NCBI GenBank assembly: GCA_032191485.1
Contig: JAVDOI010000041.1
Span: forward strand, 1,079,501 to 1,143,500
Source: Leptoclinus maculatus
Taxonomy: Eukaryota > Chordata > Actinopteri > Perciformes > Stichaeidae
Length of the DNA: 64,000 nucleotides
Direction: 5' to 3'
The position numbers were made by a program, and so were the translations under genes. Positions 32,454-43,575 of this stretch are shown piece by piece; the first letter of the stretch is position 1; each line of letters opens with the position of its first letter. Below the pieces are notes generated by a model. The model saw nothing but the letters and a program-made list of their open reading frames with translations. It was not told the DNA's origin and made no database searches.

Positions 32454-32477
<24 letters not shown>
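32454..32477. repeat. TG microsatellite abutting appl1 acceptor
   Basis: Twelve TG dinucleotides end directly at the TAG acceptor of the 32480 exon, so the polypyrimidine tract is replaced by TG repeats. A CA/CATG tract occurs downstream of the same exon at 32648-32709. Confidence 0.85.
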
Positions 32478-32479
<2 letters not shown>

Positions 32480-32641
32480 CGTGCGTCGGGAGATGGAGAA
32501 GGAGGTCGGGCAGATGCAGGAGACCATCCAGGAGATGGAGACGTCATGTGACCAACTGTACGCACCGTGTGACCCTGACCCCGCCCACTCGCCCGTCTGT
32601 CGCAACCTGACCAGGAAACAGGGCTACCTGTAAATCCGCAA
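32480..32641 (+). CDS. appl1: appl1 exon: BAR end to PH start, with in-frame TAA or shortened donor
   Basis: Acceptor GTGTAG after a TG tract. Encodes VRREMEKEVGQMQETIQEME ... RNLTRKQGYL. The ancestral donor position (GTAGGA at 32642) would include TAA at 32631-32633 where APPL1 has an Asn codon. A second donor, GTAAAT at 32630, gives an exon ending at 32629. It keeps the frame with the next exon and omits four residues including the stop. Confidence 0.85.
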
Positions 32642-32671
32642 GTAGGACACACACACACACACACATGCATG

Positions 32672-32711
<40 letters not shown>

Positions 32712-33064
32712 TTGAAATCAAACACCTTTACTAAGCTTGTTTGCAAGATGTTTAGTCAATGCTGATCTATAAAGGATACCATGAAGCACATCTTTAAGGG
32801 AAAAACACAGAATAGAAATATTGACTCATAAATAGTCACTGATTGTTTTGTGTTACACTCAAACAAATTGCTCCCATATTTACGCCATTGACTGGACTGA
32901 AAACAAATCAAACATAATACAAAATAAAATCATACAAGTAAAAAGATGTTAAACATAAACTAAACATTTAAAATGAGCTGTTATCTGGTGTTGAAGTTGA
33001 AAATAAGTTTTGCCGTTGGTGTCGTCTTCCAGGACCTAACGTAGCTCTTCTTTGTGTCCCTCAG

Positions 33065-33253
33065 TAAGACGGGGCTGGTGTCTTCGTCCTGGGAGCGTCA
33101 GTACTTCTTCACGCAGGGCGGTAATCTGATGCAGCAGGGCCGCGGCGAGGTGGCGGGCGGTCTGGTCACCGACCTCGACAACAGTTCCGTCATGGCGGTC
33201 GACTGCGACGACCGGCGCTTCTGCTTCCAGGTCACTTCCTTCGATGGCAAGAA
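33065..33253 (+). CDS. appl1: appl1 exon: PH domain
   Basis: Acceptor CCTCAG, donor GTGAGA. Encodes KTGLVSSSWERQYFFTQGGN, GEVAGGLVTDLDNSSVMAVD and CDDRRFCFQVTSFDGK. GC-rich third positions contrast with the AT-rich surroundings. Confidence 0.9.
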
Positions 33254-33363
33254 GTGAGAGGACTCCCGCTGTTCTTTAACATTTGTGCTTCGAGATGTTT
33301 TCTCCATTCTTAAGTGTTCAAGACACGGAGGAGTATAAATGCCACTTTTGTGCTTTTCGTCAG

Positions 33364-33406
33364 GCTGGTGTGGCTCCAGTCGGAGAGCAGGAAGGACTGC
33401 GAGGAG
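33364..33406 (+). CDS. appl1: appl1 exon: PH domain (43 nt)
   Basis: Acceptor CGTCAG, donor GTAAAA. Encodes LVWLQSESRKDCEE in frame between KK and WISTINN. Confidence 0.85.
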
Positions 33407-33488
33407 GTAAAATGATTTCTTTCTCCTGTCACGTGACCTGCTCTGTTTTTGTCTTCACGCCGTCTCCTCTGCTGCTTTCCTCCTCCAG

Positions 33489-33545
33489 TGGATCTCCACC
33501 ATCAACAACATCTCCCAAAGGATCTACCTGAGTGAGAACGCAGAG
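33489..33545 (+). CDS. appl1: appl1 exon: PH C-terminal helix
   Basis: Acceptor CTCCAG, donor GTCTGT. Encodes WISTINNISQRIYLSENAE, the PH-domain helix with its invariant Trp. Confidence 0.87.
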
Positions 33546-33819
33546 GTCTGTGTCCTACTTCCCTCATTAACTTCCATTTCATGTGTTTTTATTTACTCGG
33601 TCACTGGTCGTTTGGCAGCCATCTTTAGATGTAGTCCAGCCTGGTTTCACACTTCTGATTTGTCGATTTGATAAAAGAACGTAAGTCGACCAATCGGAGC
33701 AAAATACATGTCCGCATATATAAAAGGACGTCTTATGACCTGGCACTACCACAGACATCGCACATCCACAAGTCACCACCACTGTTAACTAAAGTCAGAC
33801 GCTGTCATCCCATTGGCAG

Positions 33820-33911
33820 GAGCTGGCAGCCAGAGTGAACCAATCAGCTCTCGAGGCCGTGACGCCGTCGCCGTCCTTCCAGCAGAGACACGAGAGCATG
33901 AGGCCCAGCAG
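33820..33911 (+). CDS. appl1: appl1 exon: linker after PH
   Basis: Acceptor TTGGCAG, donor GTAGGT followed by a GT/GA microsatellite. Encodes ELAARVNQSALEAVTPSPSF and QQRHESMRPS. Confidence 0.87.
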
Positions 33912-33912
33912 G

Positions 33913-33960
<48 letters not shown>

Positions 33961-34066
33961 TGTGAGACTTTATGTTAGAAGACCACCAGTGTCAAAACAT
34001 AGTGTGATCAACAACCTCGTAACCAATCAGCTGTCAGATATAATGAAGACCGACTCTCTCTCTCAG

Positions 34067-34246
34067 TAAAGGGCGAGCGGGCCGAGCGAGCAGCATCAGC
34101 TCTGTCGGGTCCGAGCCGTCGCCCGCCCTCTCTGTGCTCTCATTGGACGCCCTGGTTGCCCCGGACACGCCCATCCAGTTTGACATCATATCCCCCGTCA
34201 GCGAGGAGAACTCAGGACAGAGCAAGACGGCAGCAAAGTCCGGCAG
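34067..34246 (+). CDS. appl1: appl1 exon: Ser-rich linker, last exon seen
   Basis: Acceptor TCTCAG, donor GTAGGT that runs straight into the 500-bp GT-rich minisatellite. Encodes GRAGRASSISSVGSEPSPAL, LDALVAPDTPIQFDIISPVS and EENSGQSKTAAKSG. No further appl1 exon follows. Confidence 0.87.
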
Positions 34247-34248
34247 GT

Positions 34249-34339
34249 AGGTGTGTGTATGTAGGTGTGTGTGTGTGTGTAGGTGTGTGTATGTAGGTGT
34301 GTGTGTGTGTAGGTGTGTGTGTGTGTAGGTGTGTGTATG

Positions 34340-34370
<31 letters not shown>

Positions 34371-34745
34371 AGGTGTGTAGGTGTGTGTGTGTGTGTGTGT
34401 GTATGTAGGTGTGTGTGTGTGTGTGTGTAGGTGTGTGTGTGTGTGTGTGTGTGTGTAGGTGTGTGTGTGTGTGTGTAGGTGTGTGTAGGTGTGTGTGTGT
34501 GTGTGTGTGTAGGTGTGTGTGTGTGTGTGTAGGTGTGTATGTAGGTGTGTGTGTGTGTGTGTAGGTGTGTGTGTGTGTAAGTGTGTGTGTGTGTGTGTGT
34601 ATGTAGGTGTGTGTATGTAGGTGTGTGTGTGTGTGTGTGTAGGTGTGTGTGTGTGTGTAGGTGTGTGTATGTAGGTGTGTGTGTGTGTAGGTGTGTGTGT
34701 GTGTGTAGGTGTGTGTGTGTGTAGGTGTGTGTGTATGTAGGTGTG
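34249..34745. repeat. GT-rich minisatellite (TAGGTGTGTG units)
   Basis: About 500 bp of GT repeats punctuated every 12-30 bp by TAGG or ATGTAGG. It sits directly in the intron after the last appl1 exon. Open frames of Thr-His on the minus strand are artefacts of the repeat. Confidence 0.95.
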
Positions 34746-34765
34746 CGCGGGACCGCATAGGTCAG

Positions 34766-35340
34766 ACCTGGGCATTGTACGGCCCGCGGGACGTCAATGG
34801 GAAATTAGGAATGAAACGTAAATAATTGTAGCTACATCATGCACGGAATACAGCTGCATTGGTTTTATTTTGAAGGCGACTGCTGCTGTCTTTTATCTCA
34901 ATTTACGTACGTTCGTGGATGTGCGAGCAGCGGCTCACTGCAATCCCAATAATAGCAGTGTCGGCAGCCGGAACCGGGCCGGTGTATTCGGCCCGATTCT
35001 GGGGCGTCATTCAGTCTCAGCCGAGTCGGCAACCGGACTCGGCCCGACGTGTTTCTTCCGGCATGCCGATCTTACGCCAGAGCTGGTCTAGGTCATTTTG
35101 GCTACCTGAGATGTGTTGGTGATGCAGAGCGACACGGACATCTGAGGCTTTGCTAGCTAAGCTGCTAAATCAACATGCTCAGAAGATGTTGGTTCTCTTT
35201 GGATCGACCTACATATGTGAACAAACATTCTCCGTGATGGAGTTTAATGAATCCAGATCCAGATCCTCTCTCTCACTGATCATCACCTGTCAGCTGTCCT
35301 TCACATCTCACCTCACACATTCACCCTGACTTCAGTCACT
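34766..35340 (+). mobile_element. hAT transposase remnant (GTF2IRD2/ZBED-like C-terminus)
   Basis: Starts near CCTGGGCATTGTACGGCCCG, a phrase typical of this hAT family's terminal region. It contains at 35179-35330 a reading frame KMLVLFGSTYICEQTFSVM followed by FNESRSRSSLS. This corresponds to the hAT dimerisation domain (F-G-S-x-Y-x-C-E-Q-x-F-S). The N-terminal transposase is missing, so it is an internally deleted copy. Confidence 0.7.
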
Positions 35341-35594
35341 CGTTTACTGAACTAAAACACAGACAATTAGGTCATTGGACTACAAACGATAGTGATAAAA
35401 GTACTAATTAACAGAAACATGATTCCTGTCAGTGTTTTACTATTATATATAGATATTATATATTTATATTTGTTTGGATCATTATTCCTGCTGCAGATGT
35501 TTAAGGTGGAGCTCATTTTAACTCCTTTATACTCTGTTGTTCAGTTAGGGTAGTTAGGAAGGGTTTGACAAATTATAATGTGCAAAATAACTAG

Positions 35595-35763
35595 TAACTA
35601 AAGCTGCCAGACAAATGTAGTGGAGTAAAAAGTACAATATTTCCCTCTGAGATGTAGTGGAGTGGAAGTACAAAGTTGAATAAAATAGAAATACTCAAGT
35701 AAAGTACCTTGAATTTGTACATACAGTACTTAAGCAAATATACTAGTTACATTCCACCACTGA
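35595..35763. mobile_element. Common teleost non-autonomous element fragment
   Basis: GTAGTGGAGTAAAAAGTACA ... AGTTACATTCCACCACTG matches the 3' part of a very widespread fish repeat that I recognise by sequence but cannot name with certainty. Its probable other end is absent. Confidence 0.6.
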
Positions 35764-36025
35764 TCATAATATTTACTCTTACCACTCACAGCTTATCAAA
35801 ACCATACAATGTACTGCTTCTTTGTGATCATCACATTGTATCATCTCATTTATTTGACAAGGGTTTTGCTTGTTAAACTGTAAGTGGATTTAATATAGTT
35901 ATTGAATACAAATCAAACCAAGAGTGAGATAAATTAGTTAAACCAATACAGTGTTAATATTTGAATGGGCCCCGGGCCACTTTGTACTTGAAAAGTTGGG
36001 CCCCGAGGTCAAAAAGGTTAAGAAC

Positions 36026-36662
36026 TAGGGGTGTAACGGTTCACAAAATCCACGGTTCGGTTCGGTACGGTACAGTGGAGCCACGGTTCGGTACGTTTTC
36101 GGTACGTTTCGGTACGTTTTCAATACAGTAGAAAACTATAAATGCCAGAGAAACGTACTTGATTTTAAAATATATTTATTCATTAAAACTAACATCATAA
36201 AGTTATTCTTTGAACAATGATGGAACTATACCTGAGTGACCCATCTTCTGGGGTGTCTTCTTAGCAGCGTGTAAAATAAAAACGTTGTTGCATGTAGCAT
36301 TGTTTGCTGTAGTTATAAACAAATAAAAGAAACAATCCTGTTTTATATGGAACTATGTGTGTGTGTGTGTGTGTGTTTCTACTCAATGTTTAAGTTTTTT
36401 TTCAGAAAGATGAGAATGTCTATATATATATAATGTATATATACACTATATTTATCCCTTTATGGGGGACATTTTTCTCTGCATTTGACCCATCCCTGTA
36501 TATAGGGAGCAGTGGGCTGCCAATGACAGGCGCCCGGGGAGCTAGGGGTACAGTGTCTTGCTCAGAGACACTTCGACACATGACACGGCCCAGTCAAGGA
36601 TTGAACCTTCGACCTTGCGGTTACCAGACAACCCTCTTAACCCAGGGAGCCACGGTCGCCCC

Positions 36663-36708
<46 letters not shown>

Positions 36709-36799
36709 TATGAACGGTTCGTTCGGTTCGTCATGCGTACCGAACCGTGAGCCTCGTACCGAACGGTTCAATACGAATACGCGTATCGTTACACCCCTA
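36026..36799. mobile_element. hAT-type MITE with 8-bp target duplication, carrying a nested SINE
   Basis: Ends TAGGGGTGTAACG and CGTTACACCCCTA are inverse. Flanks repeat TTAAGAAC exactly (36018-36025 and 36800-36807), the 8-bp duplication of hAT elements. Subterminal DNA is rich in CGGTTCGGTACG. The insertion split an older hAT-like end (GGTTAAGAACCCCTG), restored when this MITE is removed. Confidence 0.9.
36440..36665 (-). mobile_element. tRNA-derived SINE nested in the hAT MITE
   Basis: On the minus strand it begins GGGGGCGACCGTGGCTC with an A box (36642-36652, TGGCTCCCTGG) and a B box (36598-36607, GGTTCAATCC), the layout of an RNA polymerase III tRNA promoter. A 41-base A run (36666-36706) sits beside its 5' end rather than its 3' end. 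No intact tRNA fold was tested. Confidence 0.65.
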
Positions 36800-36990
36800 T
36801 TAAGAACCCCTGCTCTAAAGATCTCTAAGACCTGAATGAGAGAGAGACAGAGAGATAGAGGGAGAGGAGTGTGTGTGTGTCTCAGTGCCTCTGTGTGTTT
36901 ATCAACACTAATGAGCTCATATGAACACCTGTGTGAGAGATTAGAGTGAACAGTGATTTTCAACAAAACTACCTGTCAAACATATGCCCT

Positions 36991-37248
36991 TCATACCAAA
37001 ACCATGAGACTAATCAATAAAATATGGATACCGTGAGAGAGATAAGACTCTGCCAAACGCGGTAAAGTGATTTTTATGTTTGTGGTGTTAAAAATGTGAG
37101 CTACAGCGCAAGATACAAAACTGGTACCGTCTGCTTTCTTTGAGGAATTAGTGGTCAGATTTAACATGGAGTCTAATAGGGCAGTTGGTTGGAGTTCATG
37201 TCGCTCTAAGGCTCCCTGAGCCAAATGTGTAAGTCTGTGGGATTCCAC
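36991..37248 (-). other. Conserved short open frame in array unit 1 (85 codons)
   Basis: Begins MESHRLTHLAQGALERHELQ and contains SMLNLTTNSSKKADGTSFVS and NTTNIKITLPRLAESYLSHG. Similar frames occur at 39552-39809 and 43677-43934, and inside the frames at 49056-49865 and 54143-54682. Unit 3 (near 41620) has a TGA in place of an Arg codon. No family recognised; probably repeat DNA rather than a gene. Confidence 0.35.
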
Positions 37249-38289
37249 AGTCAGTTTTTTACGACAAGGACAAGATTAGCTACTTTTCCATCCAGAAATT
37301 ATGCATTAAGAGTGAAAATTGTGGAGACAGTGGCAAAAGACAAATCTTTTTTTCATAAGAATCTTAAGCTGCTCTTCACTCTAGCGCTGACATCACGCAC
37401 TCTAAGCAGCGCAATACACACCCATTATAAAGTCAGAAAAGGACTGAAAAATCATAAAAGTAAAAATGCTACAGTTCAAAAAGTATACAAGATATCAACA
37501 AGCTGAATCATTCAGCAATATTTAAGGATTTTCTCAACATTTGAAAGTTGAAATGGTTTCTGTAGCTGAAAGTATGAGGAAGTTGAAGGATTTGAAAGTT
37601 TAAAAAGTTTAAGAGGATTTGAACATTTTCTCCATAGAAACCCATTCAAAATAAAAATTGCAAAAAGCTTAATAATTCAAAAAGTTTAAAGATTAGAAAT
37701 ATGAAGAGACATAGCACACATCAGCTGAAAGAGCTGAACATTTTAATAGTTAAACGGTTTCTGTAGCTTAAAAATTGTGGAAGGAGAAGCGTTGCAAAAT
37801 ACGTACGGAAGAAATATAATAACTAGAAAATGCATTTCCTGCTGAAAATGCGTTGGAATGCTGAAAGCTGAAATTAATTGTAAAAAAATTGCTAAAAATT
37901 AAGAAATGGGAGACTACCTGTCTGAAAAATGTTGAAGCCTGAAAGCATTTAAACTGCACTGCTGAAAACCCTTCTAGTTGAAATGTCTAACTATGATGTC
38001 TGTAGCTGAAAGTATGAGGAAGAAGAAGGCTTTGAAAGTTGAAGAAGTTTAATCCATGAGGCTTTTATTTTGAAAGGGTGGGGCTAGGTGGGGGAGAGAG
38101 GAGACAGAATCAGAATGTATGAAACACACAGAGGTTATTAAATGACAGTCTTCATCACAAGCATTTCAGTTAGAATTCATTCTGTGGGGCTTTTATTTTA
38201 AAATGGTGTGTCTGTGTGTGTGTATGTGTGGTGGGGGGGGGATAAAAAGTCCTCTAAGACCTGAATGACTGTATGAGAGAGAGACACAC

Positions 38290-38322
<33 letters not shown>

Positions 38323-38719
38323 TACAGAGACAGACAAACCGACACACAGAGAGAGAGAGAGACAGAGAGAGACAGAAAGAGAGAGAGAGAGAGACAAACA
38401 GACACAGAGAGAGACAGACAGACAGAGAGAGAGAGAATGTTGAAGCCTGAAAGCATTTAAACTGCACTGCTGAAAACCCTTCTAGTTGAAATGTCTAACT
38501 ATGGTGTCTGTAGCTGAAAGTATGAGGAAGAAGAAGGCTTTGAAAGTTCAAGTTTAACAGGATTTGAAGATTTTCTCCATAGACATCCCATTAAATAAAA
38601 ATAGCTAAAAGCTTAATAATTCAAAGTTTAAAGATTAAAGATATGGAAAGTCATATCACCTCTCTCCTGAAAGCTGAACATTTTGATATTTGAACGGTTT
38701 CTGTAGCTTAAAAAAACTG

Positions 38720-39280
38720 TCAGCAGTAGTGATATTTGTAGTAGTAGTAGTATTAGAAGTTGTAGTTGTGTTAGAAGTATTATTAGGACTAGAAGTATTA
38801 GTAGCATTAGAATAAGTACTAGTTGTAGCAGTAGTGATATTTGTAGTAGTAGTAGAAGTTGTAGTTGTATTACAAGTATTATTAGGAGTAGAAGTATTAG
38901 TAGCATTAGAATAAGTACTAGTTGTAGCAGTAGTGATATTTGTAGTAGTAGTAGTAGTAGAAGTTGTAGTTGTATTACAAGTATTATTAGGAGTAGAAGT
39001 ATTAGTAGCATTAGAATAAGTACTAGTTGTAGCAGTAGTGATATTTGTAGTAGTAGTAGTAGTAGTAGAAGTTGTAGTTGTATTACAAGTATTATTAGGA
39101 GTAGAAGTATTAGTAGCATTAGAATAAGTACTAGTTGTAGCAGTAGTGATATTTGTAGTAGTAGTAGTAGTAGAAGTTGTAGTTGTATTACAAGTATTAT
39201 TAGGAGTAGAAGTATTAGTAGCATTAGAATAAGTACTAGTTGTAGCAGTAGTGATATTTGTAGTAGCAGTAGTAGTAGAA
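38720..39280. repeat. GTA-rich higher-order repeat inside the array
   Basis: Five to six copies of a block of roughly 95-120 bp, each containing AGTAGTGATATTTGTAGTAG, GAAGTTGTAGTTGTATTAC and TTAGGAGTAGAAGTATTAG. Copies differ by numbers of GTA triplets. Leu/Ile-rich or Thr-rich frames on the minus strand are artefacts. Confidence 0.9.
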
Positions 39281-41189
39281 GTTAGCATTTCAGTTAGAAT
39301 TCATTCTGTGGGGCTTTTATTTTAATATGGGGTGTGTGTGTGTGGGGGGGGGGGGGGGGTGTCCTCTAAAGATCTCTAAGACCTGAATGAGAGAGAGACA
39401 CAGAGAGATAGAGGGAGAGCAGTGTGTGTGTGTGTGTGTGTCTCAGTGCCTCTGTGTGTTTATCAACACTAATGAGCTCATATGAACACCTGTGTGAGAG
39501 ATTAGAGTGAACAGTGATTTTCAACAAAACTACCTGTCAAACATATGCCCTTCATACCAAAACCATGAGACTAATCAATAACATATGGATACCGTGAGAG
39601 AGATAAGACTCTGCCAAACGCGGTAAAGTGATTTTTATGTTTGTGGTGTTAAAAATGTGAGCTACAGCGCAAGATACAAAACTGGTACCATCTGCTTTCT
39701 TTGAGGAATTAGTGGTCAGATTTAACATGGAGTCTAATGGAGCAGTTGGTTGGAGTTCATGTCGCTCTAAGGCTCCCTGAGCCAAATGTGTAAGTCTGTG
39801 GGATTCCACAGTCAGTTTTTTAGGACAAGGACAAGATTAGCTACTTTTCCATCCAGAAATTATGCATGAAGAGTGAAAATTGTGGAGTCGGTGGCAAAAG
39901 ACAAATCTTTTTTTCATAAGAATTTCAAGCTGCTCTTCACTCTAGCGGTGACATCACACACTCTAAGCAGCGCAATACACACCCATTATAAAGTCAGAAA
40001 AGGACTGAAAAATCATAAAAGTAAAAATGCTACAGTTCAAAAAGTATAAAAGATATCAACAAGCTGAATCATTCAGCAATAGTTAAGGATTTTCTCAACA
40101 TTTGAAAGTTGAAATGGTTTCTGTAGCTGAAAGTATGAGGAAGTTGAAGGATTTGAAAGTCTAAGAGGATTTGAACATTTTCTCCATAGAATCCCATTCG
40201 AAATAAAAATTGCAAAAAGCTTAATAATTAAAAAAGTTTAAAGATTAGAAATATGAAGAGACATAGCACTCATGAGCTGAAAGAGCTGAACATTTTGATA
40301 GTTGAACGGTTTCTGTAGCTTAAAATATGAGGAAGAAGAAGGCTTTGAAAGTTGAAGAAGTTTAATCCATGAGGCTTTTATTTTGAAAGGGTGGGGCTGG
40401 GTGGGGGAGAGAGGAGACAGAATCAGAATGTATGAAACACACAGAGGTTATTAAATGACAGTCTTCATCACAAGCATTTCAGTTAGAATTCATTCTGTGG
40501 GGCTTTTATTTTAAAATGGTGTGTCTGTGTGTGTGTATGTGTGGTGGGGGGGGGGATAAAAAGTCCTCTAAGACCTCAATGACTGTATGAGAGAGAGACA
40601 CACAGAGAGAGAGACAGAGACAGACACACAGAGAGACAGACAGAGACAGACAAACAGACAGAGAGAGAGAGAATGTTGAAGGCCGAAAGCATTTAAACTG
40701 CACTGCTGAAACCCCTTCTAGTTGAAATGTCTAACTATGGTGTCTGTAGCTGAAAGTATGAGGAAGAAGAAGGCTTTGAAAGTTCAAGTTTAACAGGATT
40801 TGAAGATTTTCTCCATAGACATCCCATTAAATAAAAATAGCTAAAAGCTTAATAATTCAAAGTTTAAAGATTAAAGATATGGAAAGTCATATCACCTCTC
40901 TCCTGAAAGCTGAACATTTTGATATTTGAACGGTTTCTGTAGCTTAAAAAAACTGTCAGCAGTAGTGATATTTGTAGTAGTAGAAGTTAGCATTTCAGTT
41001 AGAATTCATTCTGTGGGGCTTTTATTTTGAAATGGGGTGTGGGGGGGGGGGGGGGCAGAAGGGGAGAGGAGACAGGATCATAATCTTAGATAAACACAAA
41101 CAGGTTGCTAAATGACAGGTTTCATCACAAGCATTTCAGTTAGAATTCATTCTGTGGGGCTTTTATTTTAATATGGGGTGTGTGTGTGT

Positions 41190-41214
41190 GGGGGGGGGGG
41201 GGGGGGGGGGGGGG
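41190..41214 (+). repeat. Run of 25 consecutive G
   Basis: The longest of several poly-G runs following TG tracts in the array (others near 17247, 18812, 39343, 41040 and 45919). Such runs can form quadruplexes and are error-prone in sequencing. Confidence 0.9.
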
Positions 41215-43535
41215 AGTCCTCTAAAGATCTCTAAGACCTGAATGAGAGAGAGACACAGAGAGATAGAGGGAGAGCAGTGTGTGTGTGTGTGTGTGTCTCA
41301 GTGCCTCTGTGTGTTTATCAACACTAATGAGCTCATATGAACACCTGTGTGAGAGATTAGAGTGAACAGTGATTTTCAACAAAACTACCTGTCAAACATA
41401 TGCCCTTCATACCAAAACCATGAGACTAATCAATAAAATATGGATACCGTGAGAGAGATAAGACTCTGCCAAACGCGGTAAAGTGATTTTTATGTTTGTG
41501 GTATTAAAAATGTGAGCTACAGCGCAAGATACAAAACTGGTACCGTCTGCTTTCTTTGAGGAATTAGTGGTCAGATTTAACATGGAGTCTAATGGAGCAG
41601 TTGGTTGGAGTTCATGTCACTCTAAGGCTCCCTGAACCAAATGTGTAAGTCTGTGGGATTCCACAGTCAGTTTTTTAGGACAAGGACAAGATTAGCTACT
41701 TTTACATCCAGAAATTATGCATGAAGAGTGAAAATTGTGGAGTCGGTGGCAAAAGACAAATCTTTTTTTCATAAGAATTTATAGCTCCTCTTCACTCTAG
41801 CGCTGACATCACGCACTCTAAGCAGCGCAATACACACCCATTATAAAGTCAGAAAAGGACTGAAAAATCATAAAAGTAAAAATGCTACAGTTCAAAAAGT
41901 ATAAAAGATATCAACAAGCTGAATCATTCAGCAATAGTTAAGGATTTTCTCAACATTTGAAAGTTGAAATGGTTTCTGTAGCTGAAAGTATGAGGAAGAT
42001 GAAGGATTTGAAAGTTTAAAAAGTTTAAGAGGATTTGAACATTTTCTCCATAGAAACCCATTCAAAATAAAAATTGCAAAAAGCTTAATAATTCAAAAAG
42101 TTTAAAGATTATAAATATGAAGAGACATAGCACACATGAGCTGAAATAGCTGAACATTTTGATAGTTGAACGGTTTCTGTAGCTTAAAAATTGTGGAAGG
42201 AGAAGCGTTGCAAAATACGTACGGAAGAAATATAAAAAGAGGAACTAGAAAATGCATTTCCTGCTGAAAATGCGTTGGAATGCTGAAAGCTGAAATTAAT
42301 TGTAAAAAAATTGCTAAAAATTAAGAAATGGGAGACTACCTGTCTGAAAAATGTTGAAGCCTGAAAGCATTTAAACTGCACTGCTGAAAACCCTTCTAGT
42401 TGAAATGTCTAACTATGATGTCTGTAGCTGAAAGTATGAGGAAGAAGAAGGCTTTGAAAGTTGAAGAAGTTTAATCCATGAGGCTTTTTCATTTTGAAAG
42501 GGTGGGGCTGGGTGGGGGAGAGAGGAGACAGAATCAGAATGTATGAAACACACAGAGGTTATTAAATGACAGTCTTCATCACAAGCATTTCAGTTAGAAT
42601 ACATTCTGTGGGGCTTTTCTTTTAAAATGGTGTGTCTGTGTGTATGTATGTGTGGTGGGGGGGGGATAAAAAGTCCTCTAAGACCTCAATGACTGTATGA
42701 GAGAGAGACACACACACAGAGAGAGAGACAGAGACAGACACACAGAGAGACAGACAGAGACAGACAAACAGACACAGAGAGAGAGAGAGACAGAGAAAGA
42801 CAGAAAGAGAGAGAGAGAGACAGAGAGCGAGAGAATGTTGAAGGCCGAAAGCATTTAAACTGCACTGCTGAAAACCCTTCTAGTTGAAATGTCTAACTAT
42901 GGTGTCTGTAGCTGAAAGTATGAGGAAGAAGAAGGCTTTGAAAGTTCAAGTTTAACAGGATTTGAAGATTTTCTCCATCGACATCCCATTAAATAAAAAT
43001 AGCTAAAAGCTTAATAATTCAAAGTTTAAAGATTAAAGATATGGAAAGTCATATCACCTCTCTCCTGAAAGCTGAACATTTTGATATTTGAACGGTTTCT
43101 GTAGCTTAAAAAAACTGTCAGCAGTAGTGATATTTGTAGTAGTAGTAGTAGAAGTTGTAGTTGTATTAGAAGTATTATTAGGAGTAGAAGTATTAGTAGC
43201 ATTAGAATAAGTACTACTTGTAGCAGTAGTGATATTTGTAGTAGCAGTAGTAGTAGAAGTTAGCATTTCAGTTAGAATTTATTCTATGGGGCTTTTATTT
43301 TGAAATGGGATGTGGGGGGGGGGCAGACGGGGAGAGGAGACAGGATCATAATGTTAGATAAATACAAACAGGTTGCTAAATGACAGGTTTCATCACAAGC
43401 ATTTCAGTTAGAATTCATTCTGTGGGGCTTTTATTTTAATATGGGGTGTGTGTGTGTGTGTGTGTGTGGGGGGGGGGGTCCTCTAAAGATCTCTAAGACC
43501 TGAATGAGAGAGAGACACAGAGAGATAGAGGGAGA

Positions 43536-43575
<40 letters not shown>

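Larger units (their letters stand above)
32196..34246 (+). pseudogene. appl1: appl1 internal gene fragment (end of BAR, PH domain, linker)
   Basis: APPL1 is an endosomal BAR-PH-PTB adaptor. Exons: 32196-32278 (end of BAR), 32480-32641, 33065-33253 (PH), 33364-33406 (PH), 33489-33545 (PH end), 33820-33911, 34067-34246 (linker). Peptides include FFKLGSENLTQQWEDF, NLTRKQGYL, GLVSSSWERQYFFTQGGNLM, DCDDRRFCFQVTSFDGKK, WISTINNISQRIYLSEN, ARVNQSALEAVTPSPSFQQR and APDTPIQFDIISPVSEEN. The linker favours APPL1 over APPL2. The first two-thirds of BAR, the next linker exon (RTNPFGE-type) and the PTB domain are absent. An in-frame TAA occurs at the end of the second exon. The gene is cut at both ends; pseudogene status is inferred. 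Confidence 0.82.

Noticed and set aside
34198..34775. Thr-His-rich proteins of about 187 codons
   Set aside because: They are translations of the GT-rich minisatellite in every frame.
38628..39288. Leu/Ile-rich membrane protein or Thr-rich protein
   Set aside because: GTA triplet array read in different frames; no stable start, no splice context.
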